From contig NZ_FMCW01000002.1 in assembly GCF_900091595.1 (NCBI RefSeq), positions 315,547 through 379,546 on the forward strand: a stretch of DNA of 64,000 bases, given 5' to 3'. Shown piece by piece: positions 7,872-15,358 of the stretch. The position numbers and the translations under genes are program-made. Below the pieces are notes generated by a model. It was given only the letters and a program-made list of their open reading frames with translations. It made no database searches and was not told the origin of the DNA. Positions within the stretch are counted from its first letter, which is position 1, and every line of letters starts with the position of its first letter. The DNA comes from Micromonospora haikouensis. Lineage in GTDB: Bacteria; Actinomycetota; Actinomycetes; Mycobacteriales; Micromonosporaceae.

Positions 7872-9524
7872 GTGACCACGGACGAGACGTGCGACGACCC
7901 CGCCTCCGTACGCGGACTCGTGCGCGCCTACGACCGGGCCCGCGCGGCGGCCGACGAACTGGGCCCGCTGGTGTGGACGCGGAGCCGCCCGTGCGCCTGG
8001 TGGTCCCTGCGGCTGCCCCGCTCCACGCTCCTGACCCGCTTCTACCTCAGCCGGCACATCGACCGCAGCCTCGGCGCACTGGTGCGCGGCTACAACGCCC
8101 GGGAGGCACTGGGCACGCTGGACGACGCCATGCAGCGGGACCGCGACCTCTGCGCCGCCTACCGACGCTCGCTGCGCATCCCCAGCCAGTTGGTGGCCGT
8201 CCTGGCGTACGGGATGGCGGCCCTCGTGATCGCACAGGTGCTGGTCTCGAAGTCGGAGGAGTTCGAGGACACCCTCGCCTGGATCGTCGCCGTCCACGCG
8301 GCCGAGTTCGAGCAGGTCGACACGGACCTCGCCCGCGAGACGCTCGGCCTCGCCGCGAAGACCGTGAGCGGGAGCCCCGCCACCCTCGTGGACGTCGTCG
8401 ACCGCAGCATGGACATGTCGGTCCTGACGGGATTCGTGGCATTGGCCGCCGCGGTCTTCGTGGTCTACGTGACGACGCGGATGCTGGTTCCGGCCTTCCG
8501 CCTCAAACGCCAACTGCTGTGTCTCGCCGACCAGGCCGAGTTCGGCGTACGGGACACCGCCACCGGATGGTTCGTCGACAAGTCGGTCGGGGCGTACGCG
8601 CGGGAGCGCGCCGTGTTCCGCGCCGCCGGTGCCCGGCCGCCAGCCGAATGGCCGGTGGACCTGATCATCCTGGCCGGGCCGCCGATCCTGCTGCTGTGCA
8701 TCGCCGTCGGCTACGTGCGCTTCGAGGCGGGCTTCCTCTACCCGCTCACCGTGTCGAGCTGGTTCCTCGCGGCCGCCGCGCTGCGGGCCCGGTGGCTCGA
8801 CACGTGCAGGCGCGGCCGGAACCTCGCCGCACCCGTCGGCGGCGGCGCGGGCGCCGTCGGGGCGAACCCTCCGTTCGTGGCGCGGGTGGCCGGCGGCCGG
8901 CATGTCGAGGGCCGGGCCGTGCCGGAGGTCGCGGCCCTGCCCGTGCTCGCCGCGATCCTGGTGCCGTTCGTCCTCAACGTCGTGGTGATCCGGCCGTTCT
9001 ACTACGTGGAGAACGCGGTGGCCAGCGCACTGGAGGTCGTGGTTCCCGCTTTCCTGCCCTGGCTCGTCGCCGGCTCCTGGCACCGGCTGGCAAAGACGAC
9101 GAGGCAGATCGAGGGGACCTTGCGGGCAGGTGCCCGGGGCCGAGGACCACTCCGGGCCTGGGCGTCGGTGGTGCTCTTCGTCTCGGTGGTCCTGGCACCG
9201 GTCGTCGTCACGAGAGACCTCTGGGCGCTCGGCGGTCTCCTCCACGACCGGCCGCGACGGAACCGGGCGCGGCGGCTGGCTGCCCTCGGTGTCGTCGTAC
9301 CGCTGCTGAACCTGCTGTTCCTGACGTTGGTGAGCACGTCCCTGGCCGCGGTGGGCCCCCTGCACCCGCCCCGGACGGGCTGGCTGTTCGCGCTGACCGG
9401 CTCCCTCGTGGTCCTCGGGTACGGTGCCCTGCTGGGAGCCGTCCAGTGGGCGCAGAATCTCCTGCTGCCCACCTGCGGTGAGCTGACCGCGTTCGGCCGC
9501 TGCGACGGACCGGGCCGGCAATAG
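7872..9524 (+). CDS. Unknown polytopic membrane protein
   Basis: A 550-residue protein that I do not recognise. Residues 1-110 are soluble and basic, then hydrophobic segments occur near residues 110-130, 185-205, 260-300, 350-375, 385-405, 430-450, 470-490 and 500-525. There are no obvious catalytic motifs. A GGGAGAGGG at 7861-7869 precedes the GTG at 7872 closely. It stands alone, with a hairpin repeat upstream and rnpB downstream. Low similarity to known families by eye suggests a lineage-specific protein. Confidence 0.75.
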   Translation: MTTDETCDDPASVRGLVRAYDRARAAADELGPLVWTRSRPCAWWSLRLPRSTLLTRFYLSRHIDRSLGALVRGYNAREALGTLDDAMQRDRDLCAAYRRSLRIPSQLVAVLAYGMAALVIAQVLVSKSEEFEDTLAWIVAVHAAEFEQVDTDLARETLGLAAKTVSGSPATLVDVVDRSMDMSVLTGFVALAAAVFVVYVTTRMLVPAFRLKRQLLCLADQAEFGVRDTATGWFVDKSVGAYARERAVFRAAGARPPAEWPVDLIILAGPPILLLCIAVGYVRFEAGFLYPLTVSSWFLAAAALRARWLDTCRRGRNLAAPVGGGAGAVGANPPFVARVAGGRHVEGRAVPEVAALPVLAAILVPFVLNVVVIRPFYYVENAVASALEVVVPAFLPWLVAGSWHRLAKTTRQIEGTLRAGARGRGPLRAWASVVLFVSVVLAPVVVTRDLWALGGLLHDRPRRNRARRLAALGVVVPLLNLLFLTLVSTSLAAVGPLHPPRTGWLFALTGSLVVLGYGALLGAVQWAQNLLLPTCGELTAFGRCDGPGRQ

Positions 9525-9554
9525 CCCGGGAGATCGCGTCGTTAGGATGGGGGA

Positions 9555-9984
<430 letters not shown>

Positions 9985-9986
9985 CC

Positions 9987-10022
9987 ACCAGCTCAGAGTC
10001 ATGATCATGGCTCTGAGCTGGT
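9987..10022 (+). terminator. Hairpin after rnpB
   Basis: A perfect 12-bp stem, ACCAGCTCAGAG (9987-9998) with CTCTGAGCTGGT (10011-10022), whose loop holds the palindrome CATGATCATG. It starts 2 bases after the rnpB P1 helix and is followed by a T/G-rich run (cgcttgtttggtgctgttgg). Likely the rnpB terminator. Confidence 0.75.
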
Positions 10023-10052
10023 CGCTTGTTTGGTGCTGTTGGTTGACCTTGG

Positions 10053-10274
10053 TCATGTTGCCGGGGGTTTGACGTAGACACCTCGGCCGGGCTGCCCGTA
10101 GACGAGGTCCCGCGCCTTGAGTTGGATCATCACGAACCGGATGACCGTCTCGCTCACCTCGTACTGTTCGCACAGTTGGCGGGTGCTGGGTAGGCGGTCG
10201 CCGGGCTTCAACACGCCAGACTCGATCTGGCGCGTGATGTCGTCGGCGATCTGTTGGTACAGCGGCTCAGCCAT
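10053..10274 (-). CDS. Short GntR-type DNA-binding protein (module 1)
   Basis: A 73-residue stand-alone winged helix of the GntR family: PLYQQIADDITRQIESGVL, then KPGDRLPSTRQLCEQYEVS (helix-turn-helix) and YGQPGRGVYVKPP (wing). No effector-binding domain follows, so it cannot sense a ligand in the usual GntR way. It is divergent from three coupled small genes starting at 10380, and the 105-base gap carries an ACCTA-N6-TAGGT inverted repeat. It probably represses itself and that operon (inference). A sister gene with the same architecture is at 62625-62852. Confidence 0.88.
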   Translation of the reverse strand: MAEPLYQQIADDITRQIESGVLKPGDRLPSTRQLCEQYEVSETVIRFVMIQLKARDLVYGQPGRGVYVKPPAT

Positions 10275-10351
10275 CCGATGCCCTCCCCACGCAAGGGAAC
10301 ACGTAAGGCACTACGACGGGCGACACGGGGTATCGTTGGTGCACCAGGTAC

Positions 10352-10367
10352 ACCTAGTAACGTAGGT
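10352..10367. promoter_or_regulatory. Candidate GntR operator, ACCTA-N6-TAGGT
   Basis: Inverted repeat ACCTA (10352-10356) and TAGGT (10363-10367), 13 bases before the start of the first small gene and within the divergent promoter region. A second small palindrome, GGTGCACC, lies just upstream. Assignment to the adjacent GntR protein is by position only. Confidence 0.45.
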
Positions 10368-10379
10368 TGTGAGGTGCCG

Positions 10380-10556
10380 ATGGTCCGCTCCGACGAATAC
10401 CTGTTGGCCGCAGCTCTAACCCTCGCCCGACGGCATCGGCCGGTGTGGTCCTGGATCAGGTGGCGGCGGGTCTGCCGATGCGGCTCAGAGCTGCCATGCC
10501 GGGCTAAACGCCGCGTCCCGACCAGCGCAGGGTATCGGCCCGGTGGCCGATCATGA
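10380..10556 (+). CDS. Small basic cysteine protein with CxCG motif (module 1, first gene)
   Basis: A 58-residue protein with the core RHRPVWSWIRWRRVCRCG followed by SELPCRAKRR: three cysteines (CxCG-x4-C) in a Trp/Arg-rich setting, a possible half zinc site. The ATG at 10380 is chosen because the frame before it crosses the promoter region and a GAGG lies just upstream. Its TGA overlaps the ATG of the next gene as ATGA (10553-10556). The same CxCG motif next to a short GntR gene recurs at 61833-62342. Function unknown. Confidence 0.7.
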   Translation: MVRSDEYLLAAALTLARRHRPVWSWIRWRRVCRCGSELPCRAKRRVPTSAGYRPGGRS

Positions 10557-10717
10557 TCGGGCGTCGGCTGCCCCCGCTGATCCTGGACGCCTGGCGCACC
10601 CTCGACTGGCACAAGCACCGACGGTGTCCACTCTGCCGTCCAAGCGGCGGCTGTTCTCTGGTCGAGGTGGCCCGGAATCGGATCAGGGCATGGCGACGCT
10701 ACGGCCCTCGCCGATGA
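10553..10717 (+). CDS. 54-residue cysteine-containing protein (module 1, second gene)
   Basis: A very small gene: starts with ATG at 10553 overlapping the previous stop and ends with TGA at 10715-10717. The product begins MIGRRLPPLILDAWRTLDW and carries HKHRRCPLCRPSGGCSLVE, a CPxC-x4-C pattern, then a basic tail. The two flanking ATGA overlaps argue that it is real and translated by coupling. It was found by reading between its neighbours. Function unknown; together with the first gene it could complete a zinc-binding pair (speculative). Confidence 0.65.
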   Translation: MIGRRLPPLILDAWRTLDWHKHRRCPLCRPSGGCSLVEVARNRIRAWRRYGPRR

Positions 10718-10980
10718 TCGAGCTGAGGGCCGGCGACGTCCTCCACATCACCGCCGCGTGCAGCGTCCAGTTCGCGAAGCCGATGCTGTTCCGCCTGATC
10801 AAGGTCCGGCATGACCTGGTGACCTACGACCACTGGATCTGGCTCGACGGCTACCAACTCGATGCCAACGGCGAGGCGGTGGCCCGACGGGAGATATTCG
10901 TCCTGCGGGCGGGGCTGACGGTGCAACGACCAACCGTCCCGACGCAACCGAGGAGGCCCAGACTGCAGACGCGGACGTAA
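10714..10980 (+). CDS. Small conserved protein (module 1, third gene)
   Basis: An 88-residue protein starting MIELRAGDVLHITAACSV; the ATG at 10714 overlaps the TGA of the preceding gene (ATGA), which decides this start over the in-frame ATG at 10690. Predicted beta-rich: an LRAGDVLHIT strand, FRLIKV, DHWIWLDGYQLD and REIFVLRAGL, perhaps a small beta barrel. The last 20 residues are Pro/Arg/Thr-rich. Similar proteins occur in Micromonosporaceae with unassigned roles (recollection). It closes the coupled three-gene operon. Confidence 0.72.
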   Translation: MIELRAGDVLHITAACSVQFAKPMLFRLIKVRHDLVTYDHWIWLDGYQLDANGEAVARREIFVLRAGLTVQRPTVPTQPRRPRLQTRT

Positions 10981-11001
10981 GTCTGCCAGTTGGGCGGGCG
11001 C

Positions 11002-11232
11002 TCAGGGCGCGGTGTCGGAGTAGACCTCGACGTCGTAGAGCAACTGCACGTTGCGCCGGCCGTTCGTGATGCCGACGAAGACCGGTTCGCCCGCCGGCGT
11101 CCGGCCCTGCCGCCACACGGCGTCCCGCGCCGCCTCCCGCGACTCGTGGTGGGTCGTGCCCTCCTGGTGCAGTTGCAGGATGCGTCGGGCGGTGACCCGG
11201 TCGCTGTCGAGGTGGACCCGCAGCAGGGGCAT
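11002..11232 (-). CDS. Small hypothetical protein, TetR-divergent
   Basis: A 76-residue protein, MPLLRVHLDSDRVTARRIL at the start and RRNVQLLYDVEVYSDTAP at the end. The pattern of strand - helix - strand - strand suggests a small alpha/beta fold; no known motif. The ATG at 11232 is chosen over longer frames because those run through the divergent promoter and operator. It is transcribed away from the TetR gene at 11309 with 76 bases between them, and the 6-7-6 palindrome at 11262-11280 sits in that gap, so TetR probably controls it. Confidence 0.6.
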   Translation of the reverse strand: MPLLRVHLDSDRVTARRILQLHQEGTTHHESREAARDAVWRQGRTPAGEPVFVGITNGRRNVQLLYDVEVYSDTAP

Positions 11233-11261
11233 GACGCCACCCCCTCCCCGATTCCGAGCCC

Positions 11262-11280
11262 AACTTACCACCGTTAAGTT
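11262..11280. promoter_or_regulatory. TetR operator and promoter region
   Basis: AACTTA-N7-TAAGTT inverted repeat. Its right arm overlaps a possible -35 (TTAAGT, 11274-11279), followed after 16 bases by a good -10 TAGAAT (11296-11301). That places the start point at about 11308-11309, on the ATG of the TetR gene, so the transcript is probably leaderless and autorepressed. Confidence 0.6.
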
Positions 11281-11308
11281 GCCTGTCCACCGTACTAGAA
11301 TGAACTCC

Positions 11309-11995
11309 ATGACCACCACGCCGCCGCCCGTCTGGCTGCGCGCCGAGCCGGCGCGCGCCCGGCGGAAGCCGCCGCTGACCCTCGACCGCATCGTGGGCGC
11401 GGCGGTGAACCTGCTCGACGCCGACGGCATCGAGGGCCTGACGATGCGCCGCCTCGCCCAGCGGCTCGACGTGACGGCCACCGCGTTGTACTGGCACGTG
11501 AAGACGAAGGACGACGTCCTGGACCTGGCCGTCGATGGCGTCTTCGGCGACGTGCCGATCCCCGAGGTGACCGACGACTGGCGACAGGACGCCCGCGTCC
11601 TCGTCCGTGCCTGGCGCGCCGCCATGCTGCGCCATCCCTGGGCGCCAGGGCTGATCGGGCGGCCGATGCTCGGGCCCAACGTCCTGGCCCGCACCGAGTT
11701 CCTGCAGGCGGCGCTGGTGCGCGGCGGCTGTGGCGGGCTGCGGCTCGCGGTGGCCACGCGGATGCTGGCCAACTACGTCATCGGCGCGTCGCTCACGGAG
11801 GCCACCTGGCGGCAGCACGCGGACCCCGGGGCGAGGGCCGCCGCCCGCGACCACGTCGCCGCGCGCGCCGACACCTATCCGACCCTCCACGCCTCCGGCC
11901 ATCTGGGCGACACCCGGTGGGACGACGACCTGCTGTTCGAGGAGGGCCTCGACGGCATCCTCCGGGCGGCGGCACGCGCGGGGGCATCGGGCTGA
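11309..11995 (+). CDS. TetR/AcrR family regulator with TetR_C-type ligand domain
   Basis: A 228-residue repressor. The N-terminal helix-turn-helix is TLDRIVGAAVNLLDADG then MRRLAQRLDVTATALYWHV (residues about 25-70), very like the tetracycline-repressor branch, and the rest is helical. An in-frame ATG at 11300 exists, but a TAGAAT -10 box covers it, so the ATG at 11309 is preferred. The neighbouring small gene is divergent and shares the operator. The ligand is not evident. Confidence 0.87.
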   Translation: MTTTPPPVWLRAEPARARRKPPLTLDRIVGAAVNLLDADGIEGLTMRRLAQRLDVTATALYWHVKTKDDVLDLAVDGVFGDVPIPEVTDDWRQDARVLVRAWRAAMLRHPWAPGLIGRPMLGPNVLARTEFLQAALVRGGCGGLRLAVATRMLANYVIGASLTEATWRQHADPGARAAARDHVAARADTYPTLHASGHLGDTRWDDDLLFEEGLDGILRAAARAGASG

Positions 11996-12050
11996 CCGGG
12001 CCGGGCGGCGGCACGCGCGGGGGGCATCAGGACCGGGGCCGGGCGGGCCG

Positions 12051-12731
12051 TCAGCCCTCGCCGAGGGCGGTCACCAGCTCCGCCATGCTGTCGACGACGG
12101 CGTCCGCCGCGGCGAGCCGGGCCCGCTTGCCGGGCTTGTTGGCGTACCCGATGGCGGCGACCCCGGCGGCGTGGGCGGCCTTGATGTCGGTGGCCGAGTC
12201 GCCGACCAGGACGCAGTCCGCCGGCTCGGCGGCCAACTCCCGCAGGGCCGCGAGCACCGGGTACGGGTCCGGCTTCATCCGCCCCGGCGCGCCCTCGGGG
12301 CGGCCGACGACCGGCTGCACGTACGAAGTGAGTCGACGGGAGCTCAGGTAGGCGCGGACGCACGCGGCGGAGTTGTTCGACACCACGGCGACCCGGCGGC
12401 CGGCGCGGTGGGCGGCGAGGATGGCCTGCCGCCCGTACGGGGTCGGCGCGGCGGTGCGGGCCGCGGTGACCTCCGCGCGGGTCAGCGCCTCGTCGACGAG
12501 GCGGACGACGGCGGGGCGACCGAGCGTGGCGGTGAAGCGCAGCACGGCGAGCGGGTCGGGCTCGTGCCGGATCCCGGCCGGCAGGGGCACGCCCCGGTCA
12601 GCGAGCAGCCGGCGCAGGTCGTGGGCGACGGCCGGCGCGGGGTGTCGGGCGAAGACGCCGCACACGGGCCCGTCGAAGTCGAGCAGGACCACGCGGGCGC
12701 GGCCGACGAGGGGAGCGAGAACGGTGGTCAC
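12051..12731 (-). CDS. HAD family hydrolase, phosphoglycolate-phosphatase-like
   Basis: A 226-residue haloacid-dehalogenase phosphatase. Motif I is VVLLDFDGPVCGVF (both Asp present), motif II VAVVSNNS, Lys in GRMKPDPYPVL, and motif IV CVLVGDSATDIKAAHAAG. The helical cap lies between motifs I and II, residues about 30-100. The GTG at 12731 overlaps the TGA of the EamA gene upstream as GTGA, so the two are coupled. The substrate is unknown. Confidence 0.88.
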   Translation of the reverse strand: MTTVLAPLVGRARVVLLDFDGPVCGVFARHPAPAVAHDLRRLLADRGVPLPAGIRHEPDPLAVLRFTATLGRPAVVRLVDEALTRAEVTAARTAAPTPYGRQAILAAHRAGRRVAVVSNNSAACVRAYLSSRRLTSYVQPVVGRPEGAPGRMKPDPYPVLAALRELAAEPADCVLVGDSATDIKAAHAAGVAAIGYANKPGKRARLAAADAVVDSMAELVTALGEG

Positions 12732-13720
12732 GGCCCGGCGGCCCGATCGGGCTGCGCCGGGCCGGGCCTCGCCGCTGCGGGGGCGGTCCGGTCCTGGCCC
12801 GCAGGTTGCAGGGCGACGACCGCCGCGAGGATGAGCGCGCCGCCGAGCAGCGCGGGCGCGGTGAGCCGCTCGCCCAGGAGCAGCGCTGCCAGGAGGGCGG
12901 CGGAGAGCGGCTCGACGAGGGTCGCCACCGTGGCGGCCGACCCGGACGTGGTCCGCAGCCCGGCGTAGAGCAGGCCGTACGCCAGGGCCATCGTCGCGAC
13001 CCCGAGGTATGCCAGCAGGGCGAGCGAGGCGGGGGCGGCCGTGAGCACCGGCTCGCCTGCGGTGAGGGCGATCCCGAGCCAGGGGAGCAGCGCCAGCGTC
13101 CCGGCGGCGGTGGCGCACGTGGTCAGGGCCACGGAGTCGACCCGCTGGGCCAGGGTGTGCCCGAGCAGCGTCGTCGCCGCGTACGTGGCCCCGGACGCGA
13201 CGGCGAGGACGATCCCGAGCCCCGGCCGGCCGCCGGGGGCGGGTGAGCCGTGTCCGGCGGTCGCGCTGATCAGCACCAGCCCGGTGAGCGCCGCCGCCAG
13301 CACGGCCACCTCGCGCAGCGACGGGCGTGACCGGGCGGCGGCGTGCTCCCAGGCGGCGGTCAGGACCGGTGCCAGCCCGAGCGAGACGACGGTCGAGACG
13401 CTCACGCCGACCAGCAGGACGGAGCCGAAGTACAGGGCCTGGTAGAGGGCGGTGCCGACGCCGACCACGACGGCCAGCACCGGGTGGGTGCGTAGCGTCG
13501 CGAGCACGACGCCCGACCGGCGGGTCACCACGGCGAAGCCGGCCAGGGCGACGGCGGCCAGCGCCATCCGCCACGCGCTGACCGTCATCGCGCCGAGGCC
13601 GTCGCGGCGGTGCAGCACGGTGACCACGAGCCCGCCGGTGCCCCACAGGACGCCGGCCGCGCAGACCTGGAGCAGCCCGATGCGGGTACGTCGGTGCGTG
13701 GCCCCCGCTGTCGTCGTCAC
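12728..13720 (-). CDS. EamA/DMT family transporter
   Basis: A 330-residue membrane protein with 10 predicted helices arranged as two EamA repeats. The first starts VCAAGVLWGTGGLVVTVLH, the second GIVLAVASGATYAATTLLG. The family exports amino acids, metabolites or drugs; the substrate cannot be read from sequence. GTG start at 13720. It is first in a two-gene operon with the HAD phosphatase, coupled by a GTGA overlap. The hydrophilic tail after residue 305 is Pro/Ala-rich. Confidence 0.88.
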   Translation of the reverse strand: MTTTAGATHRRTRIGLLQVCAAGVLWGTGGLVVTVLHRRDGLGAMTVSAWRMALAAVALAGFAVVTRRSGVVLATLRTHPVLAVVVGVGTALYQALYFGSVLLVGVSVSTVVSLGLAPVLTAAWEHAAARSRPSLREVAVLAAALTGLVLISATAGHGSPAPGGRPGLGIVLAVASGATYAATTLLGHTLAQRVDSVALTTCATAAGTLALLPWLGIALTAGEPVLTAAPASLALLAYLGVATMALAYGLLYAGLRTTSGSAATVATLVEPLSAALLAALLLGERLTAPALLGGALILAAVVALQPAGQDRTAPAAARPGPAQPDRAAGP

Positions 13721-13773
13721 GGCACCAACCTATGCGGCGCGGGAACCTCGTTCGATCCGATTATGCCGCCGTG

Positions 13774-13845
13774 GTGCCATGCCTGGCGGCACTGCTGTGC
13801 CAAGTTGGCTTGTTAGTGTGCCATCGATGTGCCATAGTGGTGCCA
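13774..13845 (+). promoter_or_regulatory. Five GTGCCA boxes over a leaderless promoter
   Basis: GTGCCA occurs at 13774, 13797, 13818, 13829 and 13840. The steps are 23, 21, 11 and 11 bases, so all boxes lie on nearly one helical face. A promoter TTGTTA (13810-13815), 17-base spacer, CATAGT (13833-13838) places the start point on the ATG at 13845. The last three boxes cover the spacer, the -10 and the start. This fits a ribbon-helix-helix repressor binding direct repeats, most likely the gene it precedes. Confidence 0.7.
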
Positions 13846-14378
13846 TGGACCTGACCTCCTACGTGAGCAACCTCGGACGCGAGTTCGCCACCCTCGCCGA
13901 GGCCGGCGGCGACGAGTCGCGGTTGCTGGTCGAGCGCCTGACCGGGCCGCTGGAATCGGCGATCCGGATGACCCTGCTGGAAGCGCTCTCGGCCGCCGCC
14001 GACGAGATCACCCGGGACCTGGCCCCGGGGTCGGTGGAGCTGCGCCTGCGCGGGCGCGACCCCGACTTCGTCGTCACCCCGCCGCCCGCCGAGCCGCTCC
14101 AGCCCGCCGCGGGAGGCACCGCGGCGACGGGCGGCGGCACACCGGACGCCGTCCCGTCGATCGCCGAGGACGGCCCCGCCGCGCGGATCAACGTACGCCT
14201 GCCCGAGCAGCTCAAGGCCGCGATCGAGGAGGCGGCGGCGCGCGAGGGCCGCTCGGTCAACGCCTGGCTGGTCCGCGCCGCCGCCGCCGCCCTGCAACGA
14301 CCCGACCACGACCAGCGCCCCGAGCCCCGCGACAGCGGCAGGCGCGCTCGGCAGAGCTTCACCGGCTGGGTGCGCTGA
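13845..14378 (+). CDS. Ribbon-helix-helix regulator (HicB/Arc-like C-terminal domain)
   Basis: A 177-residue protein. Residues about 1-75 are helical and acidic (YVSNLGREFATLAEAGGDE, MTLLEALSAAADEIT), followed by a Pro/Ala/Gly-rich linker. A ribbon-helix-helix DNA-binding domain comes next: RINVRLPEQLKAAIEEAAAR then SVNAWLVRAAAAALQ (residues about 118-150). The tail is basic. The ATG at 13845 coincides with the predicted transcription start, so no Shine-Dalgarno is needed. It heads a four-gene set with DUF4097 and an ABC exporter, and probably controls it through the GTGCCA array. Confidence 0.82.
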   Translation: MDLTSYVSNLGREFATLAEAGGDESRLLVERLTGPLESAIRMTLLEALSAAADEITRDLAPGSVELRLRGRDPDFVVTPPPAEPLQPAAGGTAATGGGTPDAVPSIAEDGPAARINVRLPEQLKAAIEEAAAREGRSVNAWLVRAAAAALQRPDHDQRPEPRDSGRRARQSFTGWVR

Positions 14379-14488
14379 CCCCACCCGCTCCACGCCGCGC
14401 CGGGCGGCACCACGCCATGCCGCGCCGCCCCGGCCTCACGTCCCCGACCTGCGGGGACGACTCACCCACCCACGATGTGGAGACGACC

Positions 14489-15328
14489 ATGCCTACTTTC
14501 GAGACCCCCGAACCGATCTCCGTCACGCTGGAACTCGGCGTGGCCCACGTGCGGGTCGCCGCGAGCGACCGGACCGACACCGTCGTCGAGGTCCGGCCCA
14601 GCGACGAGTCCGACGAGTCCGACGTGCAGGCCGCCGCGCAGGTCCGGGTCGACTACGCCAACGGCGCGCTCCAGGTCACCGGCCCGAAGCGCACGTTCGA
14701 CTTCTCCAAGAAGAGCAGGTCGGTGGAGGTCTCCATCGAACTGCCCAGCGGTTCCCCGCTCTCCGCCCACCTGGTGATGGGCGACGTCCGCTGCACCGGC
14801 CGGCTCGGCGAGTGCCGGATCAGGACCACCGGCGACGTCCGGATCGAGCGGACCGGCCCGCTGCGCCTGCACACGGGGGTCGGTCACGTCACCGTCGACG
14901 CCGTCGCGGGCGACGCCGAGGTCTCCACCGGCTCGGGCAGGGTCGAGCTCGGCGAGGTCGCGGGTGCCGCGTCGGTCAAGAACTCCAACGGCGACACCAG
15001 CATCGACGCGGTCACCGGCGACGGGCGGGTGCGCGCGGCCAACGGCGACATCCACGTCGAGCGGGCCGGTGCCGGCGTCGACGCGAAGACGTCCAACGGC
15101 AGCATCCGGCTCGGCGAGGTGGTCCGCGGCGCGATCGTGCTCGGCACCGCCGCCGGGAACCTGGACGTCGGCATCGCCGACGGCACCGCCGCCTGGCTGG
15201 AGGTCAACACCGGGTACGGGCACGTGCGCAACCTGCTGGAGAACACCGGCCGGCCCGGCGGGACCGAACAGACCGTCGAGGTCCGCGCCGCCACCTCCTA
15301 CGGCGACATCACCATCCACCGCTCCTGA
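14489..15328 (+). CDS. DUF4097 beta-helical repeat protein
   Basis: A 279-residue protein with no signal peptide or membrane segment. From residue about 90 on it consists of short repeating strands (GDVRIERTGPLRL, GHVTVDAVAGDAEV, GDGRVRAANGDIHVE, SNGSIRLGEV) typical of the DUF4097/DUF2154 right-handed beta-helix fold. The role is unknown; in actinobacteria it is often encoded between an RHH regulator and a drug-type ABC exporter, as here. GGAGA at 14479-14483 precedes the ATG at 14489. 30 bases separate it from the ATPase gene. Confidence 0.85.
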   Translation: MPTFETPEPISVTLELGVAHVRVAASDRTDTVVEVRPSDESDESDVQAAAQVRVDYANGALQVTGPKRTFDFSKKSRSVEVSIELPSGSPLSAHLVMGDVRCTGRLGECRIRTTGDVRIERTGPLRLHTGVGHVTVDAVAGDAEVSTGSGRVELGEVAGAASVKNSNGDTSIDAVTGDGRVRAANGDIHVERAGAGVDAKTSNGSIRLGEVVRGAIVLGTAAGNLDVGIADGTAAWLEVNTGYGHVRNLLENTGRPGGTEQTVEVRAATSYGDITIHRS

Positions 15329-15358
15329 CCCGCCTTTCGGCCCGAGGAGAGAACAACC

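Noticed and set aside
12738..13646. Long upstream extension of the HAD phosphatase frame to 13646
   Set aside because: The extension is a frame-shifted reading of the EamA transporter gene; the GTGA overlap at 12728-12731 gives a proper start.
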